The notes beneath the pieces are model-generated. The model saw only the letters and a list, made by a program, of their open reading frames with translations. It was not told the DNA's origin and did not search any database. The position numbers and the translations under genes are program-made. DNA of 64,000 nt from Benzoatithermus sp963720725 (GTDB lineage: Bacteria; Pseudomonadota; Alphaproteobacteria; Geminicoccales; Geminicoccaceae), in contig CAVRGN010000002.1 of the NCBI GenBank assembly GCA_963720725.1, positions 1-64,000 of the forward strand. Direction: 5' to 3'. Shown piece by piece: positions 44,171 through 52,693 of this stretch. The stretch's first letter is position 1; the number at the start of each line of letters is the position of its first letter.

Positions 44171-44904
44171 GTCTCTCCTTCGGCCGCGCGCTCCAGGGCC
44201 AGCTCGTCGAGCACGGCACGGGCGAGCGGCATGGTGATCGGTCGGCGCGCGCGCAAGGAAGCCCGGTCGAGGGCGCGCACTACCGCGCGAGCGCCTGCGA
44301 ACGAGCGCTCGATGCGCCGGGTCAGGAACGCCACGACCTCCCGATCGGCGCGGATCTGTCGGTCGGCAAGCTGCTTGACCAGCAGGGCACCGAGCAGTTC
44401 GTCGTCGGGCGGCTCGATCCGGATCGGCCACGCGGTGAGAAGACGCGAGCGCAGGTCCGGCAGATGGAGTTCCCAACTGGGGACCGGCGCCCGGGCGGTC
44501 AGCAGCAGCTTGCCGCCACGCTCGGCCAGCCGGTTCCACAGATGGAACAGCTGCGGCTCCTCGGCGGCGGCGTCGGCGTCGTCGACCGCGCAAGTATCGG
44601 CCGACTGCACCCGACGCAAGGGCTCTGCGGGCTCCCACAGCTCGGCGCCGCGCAGGAGGACGGCACCGGTGCGCTGCGCCCAGATCTTGGCGAGGTGGGT
44701 CTTGCCGCAGGCGGCAGGGCCGATGAGCAGGCACGCGAAGCCTGGCCAAGCGGGCCGGCCGAGCACGGCGTCCAGCGCGGCGCGGTTCGAGGCCGCGGGC
44801 ATGAAGTCGGTTAGATCCTCGCCGACGGCGTGCGGCAGGTCGAGCACGAGCTGGCCTGCGGCCGCACCCGATGGGCTGGCGCCCGGCACGGGGCGAGCGA
44901 TCAC
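44167..44904 (-). CDS. hdaA: DnaA-related replication regulator, HdaA/Hda-type
   Basis: The 245-residue protein is an AAA+ domain without the DnaA DNA-binding helix-turn-helix. Walker A is GPAACGKTHLAKIWA, Walker B lies near TCAVDDADAAAEEP, and the lid helices are at the C terminus (AGARAVVRALDRASLRARRP). The N-terminal QLVLDLP is the clamp-binding motif that lets Hda stimulate ATP hydrolysis by DnaA at the beta clamp and so prevent over-initiation. The GTG start overlaps the pgsA-like stop (GTGA). Confidence 0.85.
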   Translation of the reverse strand: MIARPVPGASPSGAAAGQLVLDLPHAVGEDLTDFMPAASNRAALDAVLGRPAWPGFACLLIGPAACGKTHLAKIWAQRTGAVLLRGAELWEPAEPLRRVQSADTCAVDDADAAAEEPQLFHLWNRLAERGGKLLLTARAPVPSWELHLPDLRSRLLTAWPIRIEPPDDELLGALLVKQLADRQIRADREVVAFLTRRIERSFAGARAVVRALDRASLRARRPITMPLARAVLDELALERAAEGET

Positions 44905-45455
44905 CGCGGCACGCGCGCCAGAATCCAGATCCGCCCGGCCGACTGCACGTAGGCCGCGGCCGAGGCCGCGACCGCGAGCGCCGTTGCGACCGCCAGGGGC
45001 CGGATCCAGACCTGCAGGCCCGGCAGCACCGAGAGCTGCAGCAGCACGGCGCCGCCGAGCACGATCTGCATGAAGGTCGAGACCTTCCCCAGGAGCAGGG
45101 GCTCGACCCGAAAGCGACCGGCGAGGTAGCGCAGGGCCAGGGTGCCGGCGACGATCAGCAGGTCGCGGGAGATCACCAGCACCGCGATCCAGGGCGGGAG
45201 ATAGCCGCCGAAGGCCAGGGTCAGGAACAGGCTGTCCATCAGCACCTTGTCGGCGACCGGGTCGAGCACCGTGCCGAAGTTGGTGACGGCGTTGAACCGC
45301 TTGGCGATGTAGCCGTCCAGTCCGTCCGTCGCCGCGGCGATCAGGAACAGCAGGGCGGCCTGATGGAAATGCCCGTCGCGTACGAGCAGTACGATCGGCA
45401 GCGCGGACAGGAGTCGCGCCACCGTCAGGAAGTTGGCGGCGTAGGCGGCGATCAC
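44901..45455 (-). CDS. CDP-alcohol phosphatidyltransferase family membrane protein
   Basis: The 184-residue protein has the CDP-alcohol phosphotransferase signature with the D-G-x2-A-(R)-x8-G-x3-D-x3-D pattern: DGYIAKRFNAVTNFGTVLDPVADK. A Lys stands where the consensus has Arg. Several transmembrane helices surround it. Family members make phosphatidylglycerophosphate or related phospholipids. The head group is not identifiable, and it may be a second, specialised PgsA. GTG at 45455 starts 2 bases after the DUF2066 stop; the frame also opens further upstream, but that would overlap the other gene. Confidence 0.75.
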   Translation of the reverse strand: MIAAYAANFLTVARLLSALPIVLLVRDGHFHQAALLFLIAAATDGLDGYIAKRFNAVTNFGTVLDPVADKVLMDSLFLTLAFGGYLPPWIAVLVISRDLLIVAGTLALRYLAGRFRVEPLLLGKVSTFMQIVLGGAVLLQLSVLPGLQVWIRPLAVATALAVAASAAAYVQSAGRIWILARVPR

Positions 45456-45457
45456 GC

Positions 45458-46603
45458 TCAGGGCGTGACCGAAGCGTCGGGCAGGAGCTCCAGTGGGACC
45501 GCCGACATGTCCGCCGGTCGCAAGAGCCATCCTTCGGTCTCCTCGGCGAGCGACAGTCCGATCCGACCGACGGCACCGCTCAGGCGTTCGACGTCACCGA
45601 GATGGCCGATGGTCACCCGAGCGCGACTCTGCGTGAAGGAGTCGACCGTCACCCAGCGAACCTCTGGCAGGGCGGTCAGATCGCGCCTTATGTGCACCCA
45701 GCCGGCGAGGTCGGCAAGCGGCACGGTCACGTCGAGCGTCGAGACCTTGGCCGCCCTGGCGGCAGTGCGGAGCTTCCAGTCGTCCTCGATCGCGAGGACG
45801 GCCTCGTTCACCGCGTCCTTGAGCGCCGTCGCGGGATCGGTGGCCGTGCCGGTGTCCACGGTCGACTGGAAGATCGGCTGTCCCCAGTCGTCGGCGCGCC
45901 TGAGATCGATGCTCACCGGGCCGGAGAGACCCGCGTCGGCGGCGGTCGCAGTGGCCACGATCACGGTCGTGGCGCCGTAGCGCACGCCCAGCAACTCGAG
46001 AGCGGCCGGATCGCCGGCGAGCAGCGATTCGACCGGCGCTCCGGCGATATCGGCGAGATCGCCCAGCGGCAGGGCCACCACCACCAAGGTCGCGTCCTCG
46101 GTCGCCGAGAACCAGGCGTCGCGCCAGGGACTCGTCTCCACCCACGCCTCGGCCCTGCCGCCCGCCACCGTGACCGGCACCACCAGGATCGGGTCGGAAC
46201 GGCGGGTGAGGTAGGGGATGCCGGCGCTACCCAGCAGCCCCTGGACCTGGCCAGCGATATAGCTGACGTTGATCACGCCCAGGTAGCGGTTGGGCCCGAC
46301 CTTCTCCTCGGCGATCTCGAAGCTGTTGACGTAGCGCTCGATCGCCAGGTCCGCCACGTCCGGGAGCCGGCCGTGATCCGCGGGCGAGGTGAGCCGCTGC
46401 ATCAGCCGGGTCAGGCCGTCGCGCTGGCCCTGGGCTATGGCCTGCTCCCGCGCCACCACCCCGCTTTCGCTGGTGGCATCGATATCGATGCCTTGAATGC
46501 GGTAGAGGTCGGTCGCGTCCGCCCGGGCCACGAGTGCCAACAGCGCCACGAGCGCCAGCGCGGTCCTGCGCCACCAGATCACGAATCCTGCTGCGTTGCG
46601 CAT
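45458..46603 (-). CDS. DUF2066 domain exported protein
   Basis: The 381-residue protein has a signal peptide or anchor (RRTALALVALLALVARADA). The DUF2066 region follows: IDIDATSESGVVAREQAIAQGQRDGLTRLMQRL, then IERYVNSFEIAEEKVGPNRYLGVINVSY. Function unknown. The alphaproteobacterial context next to purM and upstream of hdaA is recurrent. It is the first gene of the coupled minus-strand operon and is divergent from purM (72 bases apart). Confidence 0.85.
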   Translation of the reverse strand: MRNAAGFVIWWRRTALALVALLALVARADATDLYRIQGIDIDATSESGVVAREQAIAQGQRDGLTRLMQRLTSPADHGRLPDVADLAIERYVNSFEIAEEKVGPNRYLGVINVSYIAGQVQGLLGSAGIPYLTRRSDPILVVPVTVAGGRAEAWVETSPWRDAWFSATEDATLVVVALPLGDLADIAGAPVESLLAGDPAALELLGVRYGATTVIVATATAADAGLSGPVSIDLRRADDWGQPIFQSTVDTGTATDPATALKDAVNEAVLAIEDDWKLRTAARAAKVSTLDVTVPLADLAGWVHIRRDLTALPEVRWVTVDSFTQSRARVTIGHLGDVERLSGAVGRIGLSLAEETEGWLLRPADMSAVPLELLPDASVTP

Positions 46604-46675
46604 CTCGCCGTCACTCTGTAAGGCTTGCCGACCTTCGGCAGCCGACTGCGACCAGTGTCACCTAGCGATCCGGGC

Positions 46676-47773
46676 ATGACTACTCAAGCGACACCCGGCG
46701 GCAGCCGCTACGCCGAAGCCGGCGTCGACATCGATGCCGGCGCCGACCTGGTCGACCGGATCGGCCCGGTGGCGCGCGCGACCGCGCGCGCCGGCGCCAA
46801 CGCCTCCTTAGGCGGCTTCGGCGGTCTGTTCGATCTCGCCGCCTGCGGCTTTGCCGATCCGGTGCTGGTGGCGAGCACGGACGGAGTCGGCACCAAGGTG
46901 CTGCTGGCGGCCGAGGCCAGGGCAAATCACGGCATCGGCATCGACCTGGTCGGCATGTGCGTCAACGACCTCGTGGTGCAGGGTGCCCAGCCGCTGTTCT
47001 TCCTCGACTACTTCGCCACCGGCCGGCTCGACGCCGGCGTGGCCGGCGAGGTCGTGGCCGGGATCGGCGAAGGCTGCCGGCTCGCGGGCTGCGCCCTGAT
47101 CGGCGGCGAGACCGCCGAAATGCCCGGGCTCTATGGCCGCGGCCATTTCGATCTCGCCGGCTTCGCGGTCGGCGCCGTCGAGCGCGGCGGCATCCTGCCG
47201 CGGCCGGACCTGATCTCCGAAGGCGACATCGTGCTCGGATTGGCAGCCTCGGGCGTGCACGCCAACGGCTTCTCCCTGGTGCGCCTCGTGCTGCGTGAGC
47301 AGGGCCTCAGGCTCGCCGAACCGTGCCCATGGGACGAACGGCTCAGTCTCGCCACCGCTCTCCTGGCGCCGACCCGAATCTATGTCGCGAGCTGCCTCGC
47401 CGCCATCGCCGCCGGCGGGGTGAAGGCGCTGGCGCATATCACCGGCGGCGGGCTGGTCGAGAACCCGCCGCGGGTCCTGGGTCCCGGCCAGGTGATGCAT
47501 CTCGATCTCGCCGCCTGGGAACTGCCCGCGGTGTTCGCGTGGCTGGCGCAGGCGGGTCGCCTCAGCACGCTCGAGCTGTTGCGTACCTTCAACTGCGGGC
47601 TGGGCATGCTGCTGGTGGTCGACCGGTCCCGCGCCGAAAGGATCGGCGCCACGCTCGAGGAGCACGGCGAAGCGGTCCGGATTGTCGGCCGCATCGGTAG
47701 CTGCACCGGTCGCACGCACGTCGCCTTCTCCGGGCTCGACACGGCATGGCCCGTAGCCGCGTCGCGGTCCTGA
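46676..47773 (+). CDS. purM: phosphoribosylformylglycinamidine cyclo-ligase
   Basis: AIR synthetase, fifth step of purine synthesis: ATP-dependent ring closure of FGAM to AIR. The 365-residue protein starts MTTQATPGGSRYAEAGVDID and shows the family motifs STDGVGTKVLLA, GIDLVGMCVNDLVVQGAQPLFFLDY, GCALIGGETAEMPG and ITGGGLVENPPR. ATG at 46676 was chosen because it starts the conserved AGVDIDAG region closely; an in-frame start at 46625 is less likely. Its end overlaps purN by 28 bases. Confidence 0.95.
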   Translation: MTTQATPGGSRYAEAGVDIDAGADLVDRIGPVARATARAGANASLGGFGGLFDLAACGFADPVLVASTDGVGTKVLLAAEARANHGIGIDLVGMCVNDLVVQGAQPLFFLDYFATGRLDAGVAGEVVAGIGEGCRLAGCALIGGETAEMPGLYGRGHFDLAGFAVGAVERGGILPRPDLISEGDIVLGLAASGVHANGFSLVRLVLREQGLRLAEPCPWDERLSLATALLAPTRIYVASCLAAIAAGGVKALAHITGGGLVENPPRVLGPGQVMHLDLAAWELPAVFAWLAQAGRLSTLELLRTFNCGLGMLLVVDRSRAERIGATLEEHGEAVRIVGRIGSCTGRTHVAFSGLDTAWPVAASRS

Positions 47774-48393
47774 TCTCCGGCGGCGGCTCCAATCTCCAGG
47801 CCCTGCTGGACGCGTCCCTTGCGCCCGACTACCCGGCCTCGATCGCTTTGGTCGTGAGCAACGTCGCGGATGCGTTCGGCCTGCGCCGCGCCGAGCGGGT
47901 GGGCGTGCCGGCGGGCTGCCTCGACCATCGCGCCTTCGCCGACCGCACCGGCTTCGACGCGGCGCTCGACCGGATGCTGGGCGATGCCGGGATCGATCTC
48001 GTGTGTCTCGCCGGCTTCATGCGGATCCTCACCGCCGACTTCGTCGAGCGCTGGCGCGACCGGCTCTTGAACATCCATCCTTCCCTGCTCCCGGCCTTTC
48101 CGGGCCTGCACACCCATGCGCGCGCGCTGGCCAGTGGCGTGCGCGTGCACGGCTGCACGGTGCACCTCGTGCGTCCCGCCCTCGACGACGGGCCGATCCT
48201 GGTCCAGGGCGTCGTGCCGGTGTTGGTCGGCGACGATCCAATTGCCCTGGCCGGGCGTGTGCTTGAGGTGGAGCATCGCTGCTATCCGCTGGCGCTGGCC
48301 AACCTGGCGTCCGGTGCATTGACGGTCCAGGGCGAGCGCGTGCGGGGCGCCGGAGGCCGGCTGGTGCTGCATCCAAGTCTGGCCGGCCTTTAG
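47746..48393 (+). CDS. purN: phosphoribosylglycinamide formyltransferase
   Basis: Transfers formyl from 10-formyl-THF to GAR, third step of purine synthesis. The 215-residue protein shows VLISGGGSNLQALLDA (phosphate-binding), LAGFMRIL, the catalytic Asn-His in LLNIHPSLLPAFPGLHTHARAL, and the catalytic Asp in DDGPILVQG. It overlaps purM by 28 bases in another frame. The 3' end overlaps the convergent LysR gene by 4 bases. Confidence 0.95.
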   Translation: MARSRVAVLISGGGSNLQALLDASLAPDYPASIALVVSNVADAFGLRRAERVGVPAGCLDHRAFADRTGFDAALDRMLGDAGIDLVCLAGFMRILTADFVERWRDRLLNIHPSLLPAFPGLHTHARALASGVRVHGCTVHLVRPALDDGPILVQGVVPVLVGDDPIALAGRVLEVEHRCYPLALANLASGALTVQGERVRGAGGRLVLHPSLAGL

Positions 48394-49274
48394 ATCGACC
48401 TTCCCTCCAGCAGCCGGCGCAGCGGCGCGAAATGCTGCGCCAGCAGATCCAGCACCACCCGGATCCGAGCGGTCCGCCGCAGGTCGGGGTGGGTCAGCAG
48501 CCAGAGCGCGGAATCCATTTCTGGCTGCGGCGGCAGCACACGCGCGAGGTCCGGATCCAGGTCGCCCATGAAGCAGGGCAGTGCTACGGCTCCGATACCG
48601 GCGCGAGCGGCAGCCCGGAGCGCGCTGAGCGAACTCGCCCGCAGCACCACGCGTTCACTCGGGATCTGAGCTGCGATCCAGCGGGCGGCACCAAGGTGAG
48701 CCAGGCTCTCATCGGGGGCGACCCAGTCCATGGCGGACAGCTCAAGCTTCGGCGCGTCGGTGCGCGCGTAGACCGCGGTGGCGATGACGGCAAGGCGGCG
48801 GGCCACCAAACCTTCGGGCGCCGTGGCCGCCGGGCGAAGTGCGATATCGGCGTCGCGGCGGGTAAGCGTGAAGAAGGCATTGTCCGTGACCAGTTCGATC
48901 AGGATGCCGGGATGGGAGCGGCGCAGCTTGGCAAGGGCCGGAGTCAGCAGGTCGAGCAGCGTCTCGGTCGTAGTCAGGCGCACCGGTCCGGCCGGCCGGA
49001 CATCATGCCCCGCCAGCCGCTGCTCCAGCTCGGCCAGACCGTCGAGCGTCCGCAGCGCCACGGCGATCGCCTCTTCGCCGGCCGAAGTCGGCTGGTATCC
49101 GGTCCGGCTGCGGTCGAACAGGCGCACGCCCAGGCGCGCCTCGAGCGCGCCCAGGCGCCGCCACGCGCTCGCATGGTTGATGCGGGCCGCACGCGCCGCA
49201 CCGGCCAGCGAGCCTGCTTCGGCCAGTGACGCGAGCAGGCGAAGATCCTCCAGCTGGAATGATCTTTGTTTCAT
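48390..49274 (-). CDS. LysR family transcriptional regulator
   Basis: The ~294-residue protein has the LysR N-terminal winged helix-turn-helix (LEDLRLLASLAEAGSLAGAARAARINHASAWRRLGALEARLGVRLFDR) followed by the two-lobed effector domain (PVRLTTTETLLDLLTPALAKL). The start is ATG at 49274, or 49286; neither has a good ribosome site. It is divergent from a GST-SMR operon, which it probably controls through the palindrome between them. Effector unknown. Confidence 0.88.
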   Translation of the reverse strand: MKQRSFQLEDLRLLASLAEAGSLAGAARAARINHASAWRRLGALEARLGVRLFDRSRTGYQPTSAGEEAIAVALRTLDGLAELEQRLAGHDVRPAGPVRLTTTETLLDLLTPALAKLRRSHPGILIELVTDNAFFTLTRRDADIALRPAATAPEGLVARRLAVIATAVYARTDAPKLELSAMDWVAPDESLAHLGAARWIAAQIPSERVVLRASSLSALRAAARAGIGAVALPCFMGDLDPDLARVLPPQPEMDSALWLLTHPDLRRTARIRVVLDLLAQHFAPLRRLLEGRSI

Positions 49275-49296
49275 GAGCAAAGTCATCGTGCCGGAC

Positions 49297-49321
49297 TGCC
49301 ATATTCGCTTGCGGCATGGCA
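49297..49321. promoter_or_regulatory. palindrome in the LysR/GST intergenic region
   Basis: TGCCAT (49297-49302) and ATGGCA (49316-49321) form a perfect inverted repeat with a 13-base spacer, the layout of a LysR-type operator, between the divergent regulator and GST gene. Confidence 0.55.
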
Positions 49322-49363
49322 ATCCCAGATGATGCGGACCCCGGCACGTCACGGAGCTCGCCC

Positions 49364-50041
49364 ATGTCCGACCTCACCCTCGTCAGCCACCATCTGTGCC
49401 CTTACGTGCAGCGCGCCACGATCGCGCTTTCGGAAAAGGGCGTGCCTTTCGCGCGGCGCATGGTCGATCTCGCTGCCAAGCCCGCTTGGTTCACCGCGAT
49501 CTCGCCCTTGGGGAAGGTTCCCCTGCTGCAGGTCGTTCGCGAGCATGGCGAGCCCGCCGTGCTGTTCGAGAGTGCCGTCATCTGCGAATATCTCGAGGAG
49601 ACGCAGCCCGGCCCGCGCCTGCACCCGGAAGACCCGCTGGAGCGGGCACGGCATCGCGGCTGGATGGAGTTCGGCTCGGCGATCCTGGGCGACCTCTGGG
49701 GCCTGGAAACCACGCCGGACGCTGCCGTCCACGCAGCGCGGCGCGCGGCCCTGACGGCGAAGTTCGCCCAAGTCGAGGCAGCTCTGGGCAGCGGCCCGTA
49801 CTTCGCCGGCCGGCAGTTCAGCCTCGTCGACGCGGTGTTTGCTCCGATCTTCCGCTATTTCGACCTGTTCGACACGATTGCCGACCTCGGCGTGTTCACG
49901 GCGACGCCGAAGGTCCGCGCCTGGCGCGCCGCCCTGGCCGCCCGTCCGAGCGTCCACGCCGCCGTCGAAGCAGACTATCAGGACCGGCTGCGCGCGTTCC
50001 TCCTGCGCCACGATGCCCATCTCCTGCGCCTCGCCGCGTGA
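49364..50041 (+). CDS. glutathione S-transferase family protein
   Basis: The 225-residue protein has the thioredoxin-fold N-terminal half: LVSHHLCPYVQRATIALSEKG, SPLGKVPLLQV with cis-Pro, and LFESAVICEYLEET (the E-S glutathione-binding pair). An all-helical C-terminal domain ends at RLAA. Its CPY sequence resembles omega/zeta-like GSTs that use Cys or Ser. ATG at 49364 has GGAG upstream. The SMR gene starts 7 bases after its stop, so the two form an operon. Confidence 0.88.
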   Translation: MSDLTLVSHHLCPYVQRATIALSEKGVPFARRMVDLAAKPAWFTAISPLGKVPLLQVVREHGEPAVLFESAVICEYLEETQPGPRLHPEDPLERARHRGWMEFGSAILGDLWGLETTPDAAVHAARRAALTAKFAQVEAALGSGPYFAGRQFSLVDAVFAPIFRYFDLFDTIADLGVFTATPKVRAWRAALAARPSVHAAVEADYQDRLRAFLLRHDAHLLRLAA

Positions 50042-50048
50042 GGGCGGC

Positions 50049-50378
50049 ATGACGTCCGCCACCGCCTGGGCGGCACTGCTGCTCGCGGGCATGCTCGACG
50101 TGGCCTGGGCCGTGTCGATGAAGCTCGCCGCCGGCTATACAAGGCTTGGCTGGTCCGTCCTGTCCCTGCTTCTGCTGGCCGGGTTCGTCTTTCTGCTCGG
50201 GCGCGCTCTCCAGGCGATCCCGGTCGGTTTGGCCTACTCGGTCTGGAGCGGCATCGGCGCGGTAGGCACCGTGCTCCTGGGCTGGCTTCTGTTCGGCGAG
50301 GGTCTGGGACCGCAGCGTGTCCTCGGCATCGCGATGGTGCTGGTCGGCATACTGGTGCTCAGGCTGGCCCCTGCCTAG
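50049..50378 (+). CDS. small multidrug resistance transporter (Gdx/SugE-like) with Asp in place of the conserved Glu
   Basis: The 109-residue protein has four helices. GLAYSVWSGIGAVGTVLLGWLLFGE is the Gdx/SugE-type signature, and LDVAWAVSMK corresponds to the first-helix stretch LEVVWAVGLK. The proton- and substrate-binding Glu of helix 1 (E14 in EmrE) is replaced by Asp17. The family exports guanidinium or cationic drugs as an antiparallel dimer. Its TAG stop shares CTAG with the convergent P1 peptidase stop. Confidence 0.85.
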   Translation: MTSATAWAALLLAGMLDVAWAVSMKLAAGYTRLGWSVLSLLLLAGFVFLLGRALQAIPVGLAYSVWSGIGAVGTVLLGWLLFGEGLGPQRVLGIAMVLVGILVLRLAPA

Positions 50379-51358
50379 CCGCGGCGGTAGGCGGGAACAT
50401 CGCCCAGGCTTTCGGCCTCGTAGACCCCGCGCATGATGGCCCTGGCCACCACGTCGGCGGCGATCGCACCCAGCCGGACCAGGGCGTCCGGGTTGTCCGG
50501 CAGGCTGACCGCACCGGTCGCCAGCGCGAACAGGGTGTCGCCGTCATAGGGCGTAAAGATCGGGCGAATCGCGTAGGCGTAGCCGCTCTGCGCCATCGCC
50601 GCCAGCCGCTGGACGCCGCCATGGTCGAGCACGGCGTCGGTGGCGACCACGCCGATGGTCGTGTTCATGCCGATGGCGCGCTTCGTCTCGAACGCATGGC
50701 CGGTGGCGTTCCTTGGCGCCACCTGGCCGCCCAGTTCGCCCTGCTGCTCGAGATGCCAGGCCCACATGGTGCGGCTGCCCGGCATGGTCACCGAGCCCAC
50801 GGCGTTCACCGCCACCAGCGCCGCCACGGTGACTCCGGTCGCATCATCCACCGCGGAGGCGGCGCCGAGACCGCCCTTGAGCGCTCCTGCGACCGAGCCG
50901 AAGCCGGCGCCGACATTGCCCAGGGCGCTTTCGGTACCGGCGGCCTCGGCTGCCCGCTGCGCCAGGGCACGGTAAGGCGGGATGCCGCCCCAGCCCTTGT
51001 CGCCGCCATTGAGCAGGTCGAACAGGATGGCACCCGAGACGATCGGCAGGCACGGCCCCCAGTCGGTAAAGCCGCGGCCCCGCTCCGCCAGCCAAGCGGT
51101 CAGGCCGGCAGCCGCCTCCAGCCCGAACACGGAGCCGCCCGAAAGGACGACCGCATCCACCTTCGAGATCAGCCCGCCTGGGCGGAGGAGGTCGGTGTTG
51201 ATGGTCCCCGGCGCGCCGCCCCTGACGTCGACCGCCGCCTGGACCGGCCGCTCGCCCAGGATGACAGTAACCCCGGTCCACGCCGCGAGGTCGTGGGCAT
51301 GGCCGACCGTGAGCCCGGCGACATCGCCGAGCCCGTTGCGCGGTCCCGGGCCGATCAT
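50375..51358 (-). CDS. P1-family (DmpA/NylC-type) peptidase, paralogue 2
   Basis: The 327-residue protein is clearly paralogous to the one at 34038-35057. It shares RNGLGDVAGLTVGH, VVLSGGSVFGLEAAAGLTAWL, the self-cleavage region MNTTIGVVATDA and the YAYAIRPIF-T-DGDTLFAL ending. Asn-Thr-Thr is again the likely autocleavage site. The start overlaps the stop of the M20 gene (ATGA), so the two hydrolases are coupled and probably act on the same class of peptide or amide substrates; the substrate is not known. Confidence 0.84.
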   Translation of the reverse strand: MIGPGPRNGLGDVAGLTVGHAHDLAAWTGVTVILGERPVQAAVDVRGGAPGTINTDLLRPGGLISKVDAVVLSGGSVFGLEAAAGLTAWLAERGRGFTDWGPCLPIVSGAILFDLLNGGDKGWGGIPPYRALAQRAAEAAGTESALGNVGAGFGSVAGALKGGLGAASAVDDATGVTVAALVAVNAVGSVTMPGSRTMWAWHLEQQGELGGQVAPRNATGHAFETKRAIGMNTTIGVVATDAVLDHGGVQRLAAMAQSGYAYAIRPIFTPYDGDTLFALATGAVSLPDNPDALVRLGAIAADVVARAIMRGVYEAESLGDVPAYRRG

Positions 51359-52626
51359 CGGGCTACGCCGAGCAGGGAGAGCGTCGCCAAGGCCATCACC
51401 TTGGCCGACGCCAGGAGGTCGTCGACGGCCACGAACTCGTCGGGCTGGTGGGCGAGGTCGAGGATCCCAGGTCCATAGGCGACGCAGTCGTGAAGGTGGC
51501 CGATGCGGGCAACGTGCTTCTGGTCGTAGGTGCCCGGCGAGCAGATGAACTGGGCCTCGCGCCCCAGAACTTGGCGCACCGCCCTCGCGACCGCGTCGGG
51601 CACCGGCATGTCGGGTTCGGTCAGCACCGGGTGAACCTCCATGACGTCGCGCACCCGGTAACGCAGGCCGGGACGCTCGGCGGCCAGTCGCTGCAACAGG
51701 CCGTGAACCTCGCCCTTGACCTCCTCCAGGCTCTCCTCGATCAGGAAGCGCCGGTCGATCATCAGCCGGCAGCTGTCCGGCACGCAGGGGCTGGGCAGCC
51801 CGGCATGTTCCTCGGTCTGCCCGCCATGGATCGAGTTCAGGTTCAAGGTCGACGCCCGCGCACCGTCGGGCACCACGGGCATGGCGGTGCGCCGGGCCGC
51901 CAGTGCCGGCCACAACTCGCGCTCGAGAAGGTCGATCACCGCCGCCATGTGGCGGACCGCGCAATCGCCCAGGAACGGCATCGAGCCGTGGGCGATCCGC
52001 CCCAGGGTTTCGATCTCGGCCCACCACACGCCACGATGGCCGATGCACACCCGGTCGACGTTGAGCGGTTCGGGGATGATGACGTGATCGACCCGCGGCG
52101 GGGAGAAGTAGCCCTGCCTCGCCAACCAGGCGACACCGCCATAGCCGCCGGATTCCTCGTCCACCGTGCCCGAGATCTCCAGCGTCCCCGGCAGCCGGAT
52201 GCCGCTCTCCAGCAGCGTCTCGATCGCCACGATCGCGGCGGCGAGGCCGCCCTTCATGTCGCAGGTGCCGCGCCCGTAGACCCGGCCGTCGCGGACCTCT
52301 CCGCGCCAAGGGTCCATGGTCCAGCCCAAACCCGGGGCGACGACGTCGATATGCCCGTTGAAGTGGACGCACGGGCCGGGCAGGCCGCTCTCGTGCCGGG
52401 CGATCACGTTGATCCGCGGATGTCGGTCCGTGTCGCCGGGGGTTCCCTCGGCGCGCAGGTAGGCGATCTCGAAGCCCCGACGGCGCAGGCGCTCGCCGAT
52501 CCATTCGGCGCACGCCGCGTAGGCGTCGCCGGGCGGGTTGACGGTGGGGATGCGCACGAGATCTTGGGTCAGGCCGACGATCTCGTCGCACCTGCCGGAG
52601 AGCCGCTCCAGGACGTCCAGGGTCAT
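51355..52626 (-). CDS. M20 family metallo-amidohydrolase (ArgE/DapE-like)
   Basis: The 423-residue protein has the di-zinc peptidase core: HFNGHIDVVAPG (first His and Asp), YGRGTCDMKGG (bridging Asp), TVDEESGGYG (catalytic Glu and ligand Glu) and a late metal ligand near QKHVARIGHLHD. A dimerisation domain lies between about 190 and 305. The family removes N-acyl or C-terminal residues from small peptides, N-acyl amino acids and similar compounds. It is upstream of and coupled to a P1 peptidase, and divergent from the hydratase gene. Confidence 0.87.
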   Translation of the reverse strand: MTLDVLERLSGRCDEIVGLTQDLVRIPTVNPPGDAYAACAEWIGERLRRRGFEIAYLRAEGTPGDTDRHPRINVIARHESGLPGPCVHFNGHIDVVAPGLGWTMDPWRGEVRDGRVYGRGTCDMKGGLAAAIVAIETLLESGIRLPGTLEISGTVDEESGGYGGVAWLARQGYFSPPRVDHVIIPEPLNVDRVCIGHRGVWWAEIETLGRIAHGSMPFLGDCAVRHMAAVIDLLERELWPALAARRTAMPVVPDGARASTLNLNSIHGGQTEEHAGLPSPCVPDSCRLMIDRRFLIEESLEEVKGEVHGLLQRLAAERPGLRYRVRDVMEVHPVLTEPDMPVPDAVARAVRQVLGREAQFICSPGTYDQKHVARIGHLHDCVAYGPGILDLAHQPDEFVAVDDLLASAKVMALATLSLLGVAR

Positions 52627-52693
52627 GCCGGGCAGGCTAGGAGGTGGCTTCCGGGCGTGTCAAACTCGGCCTTCGTTGCCGTTGGAGCCGAGC

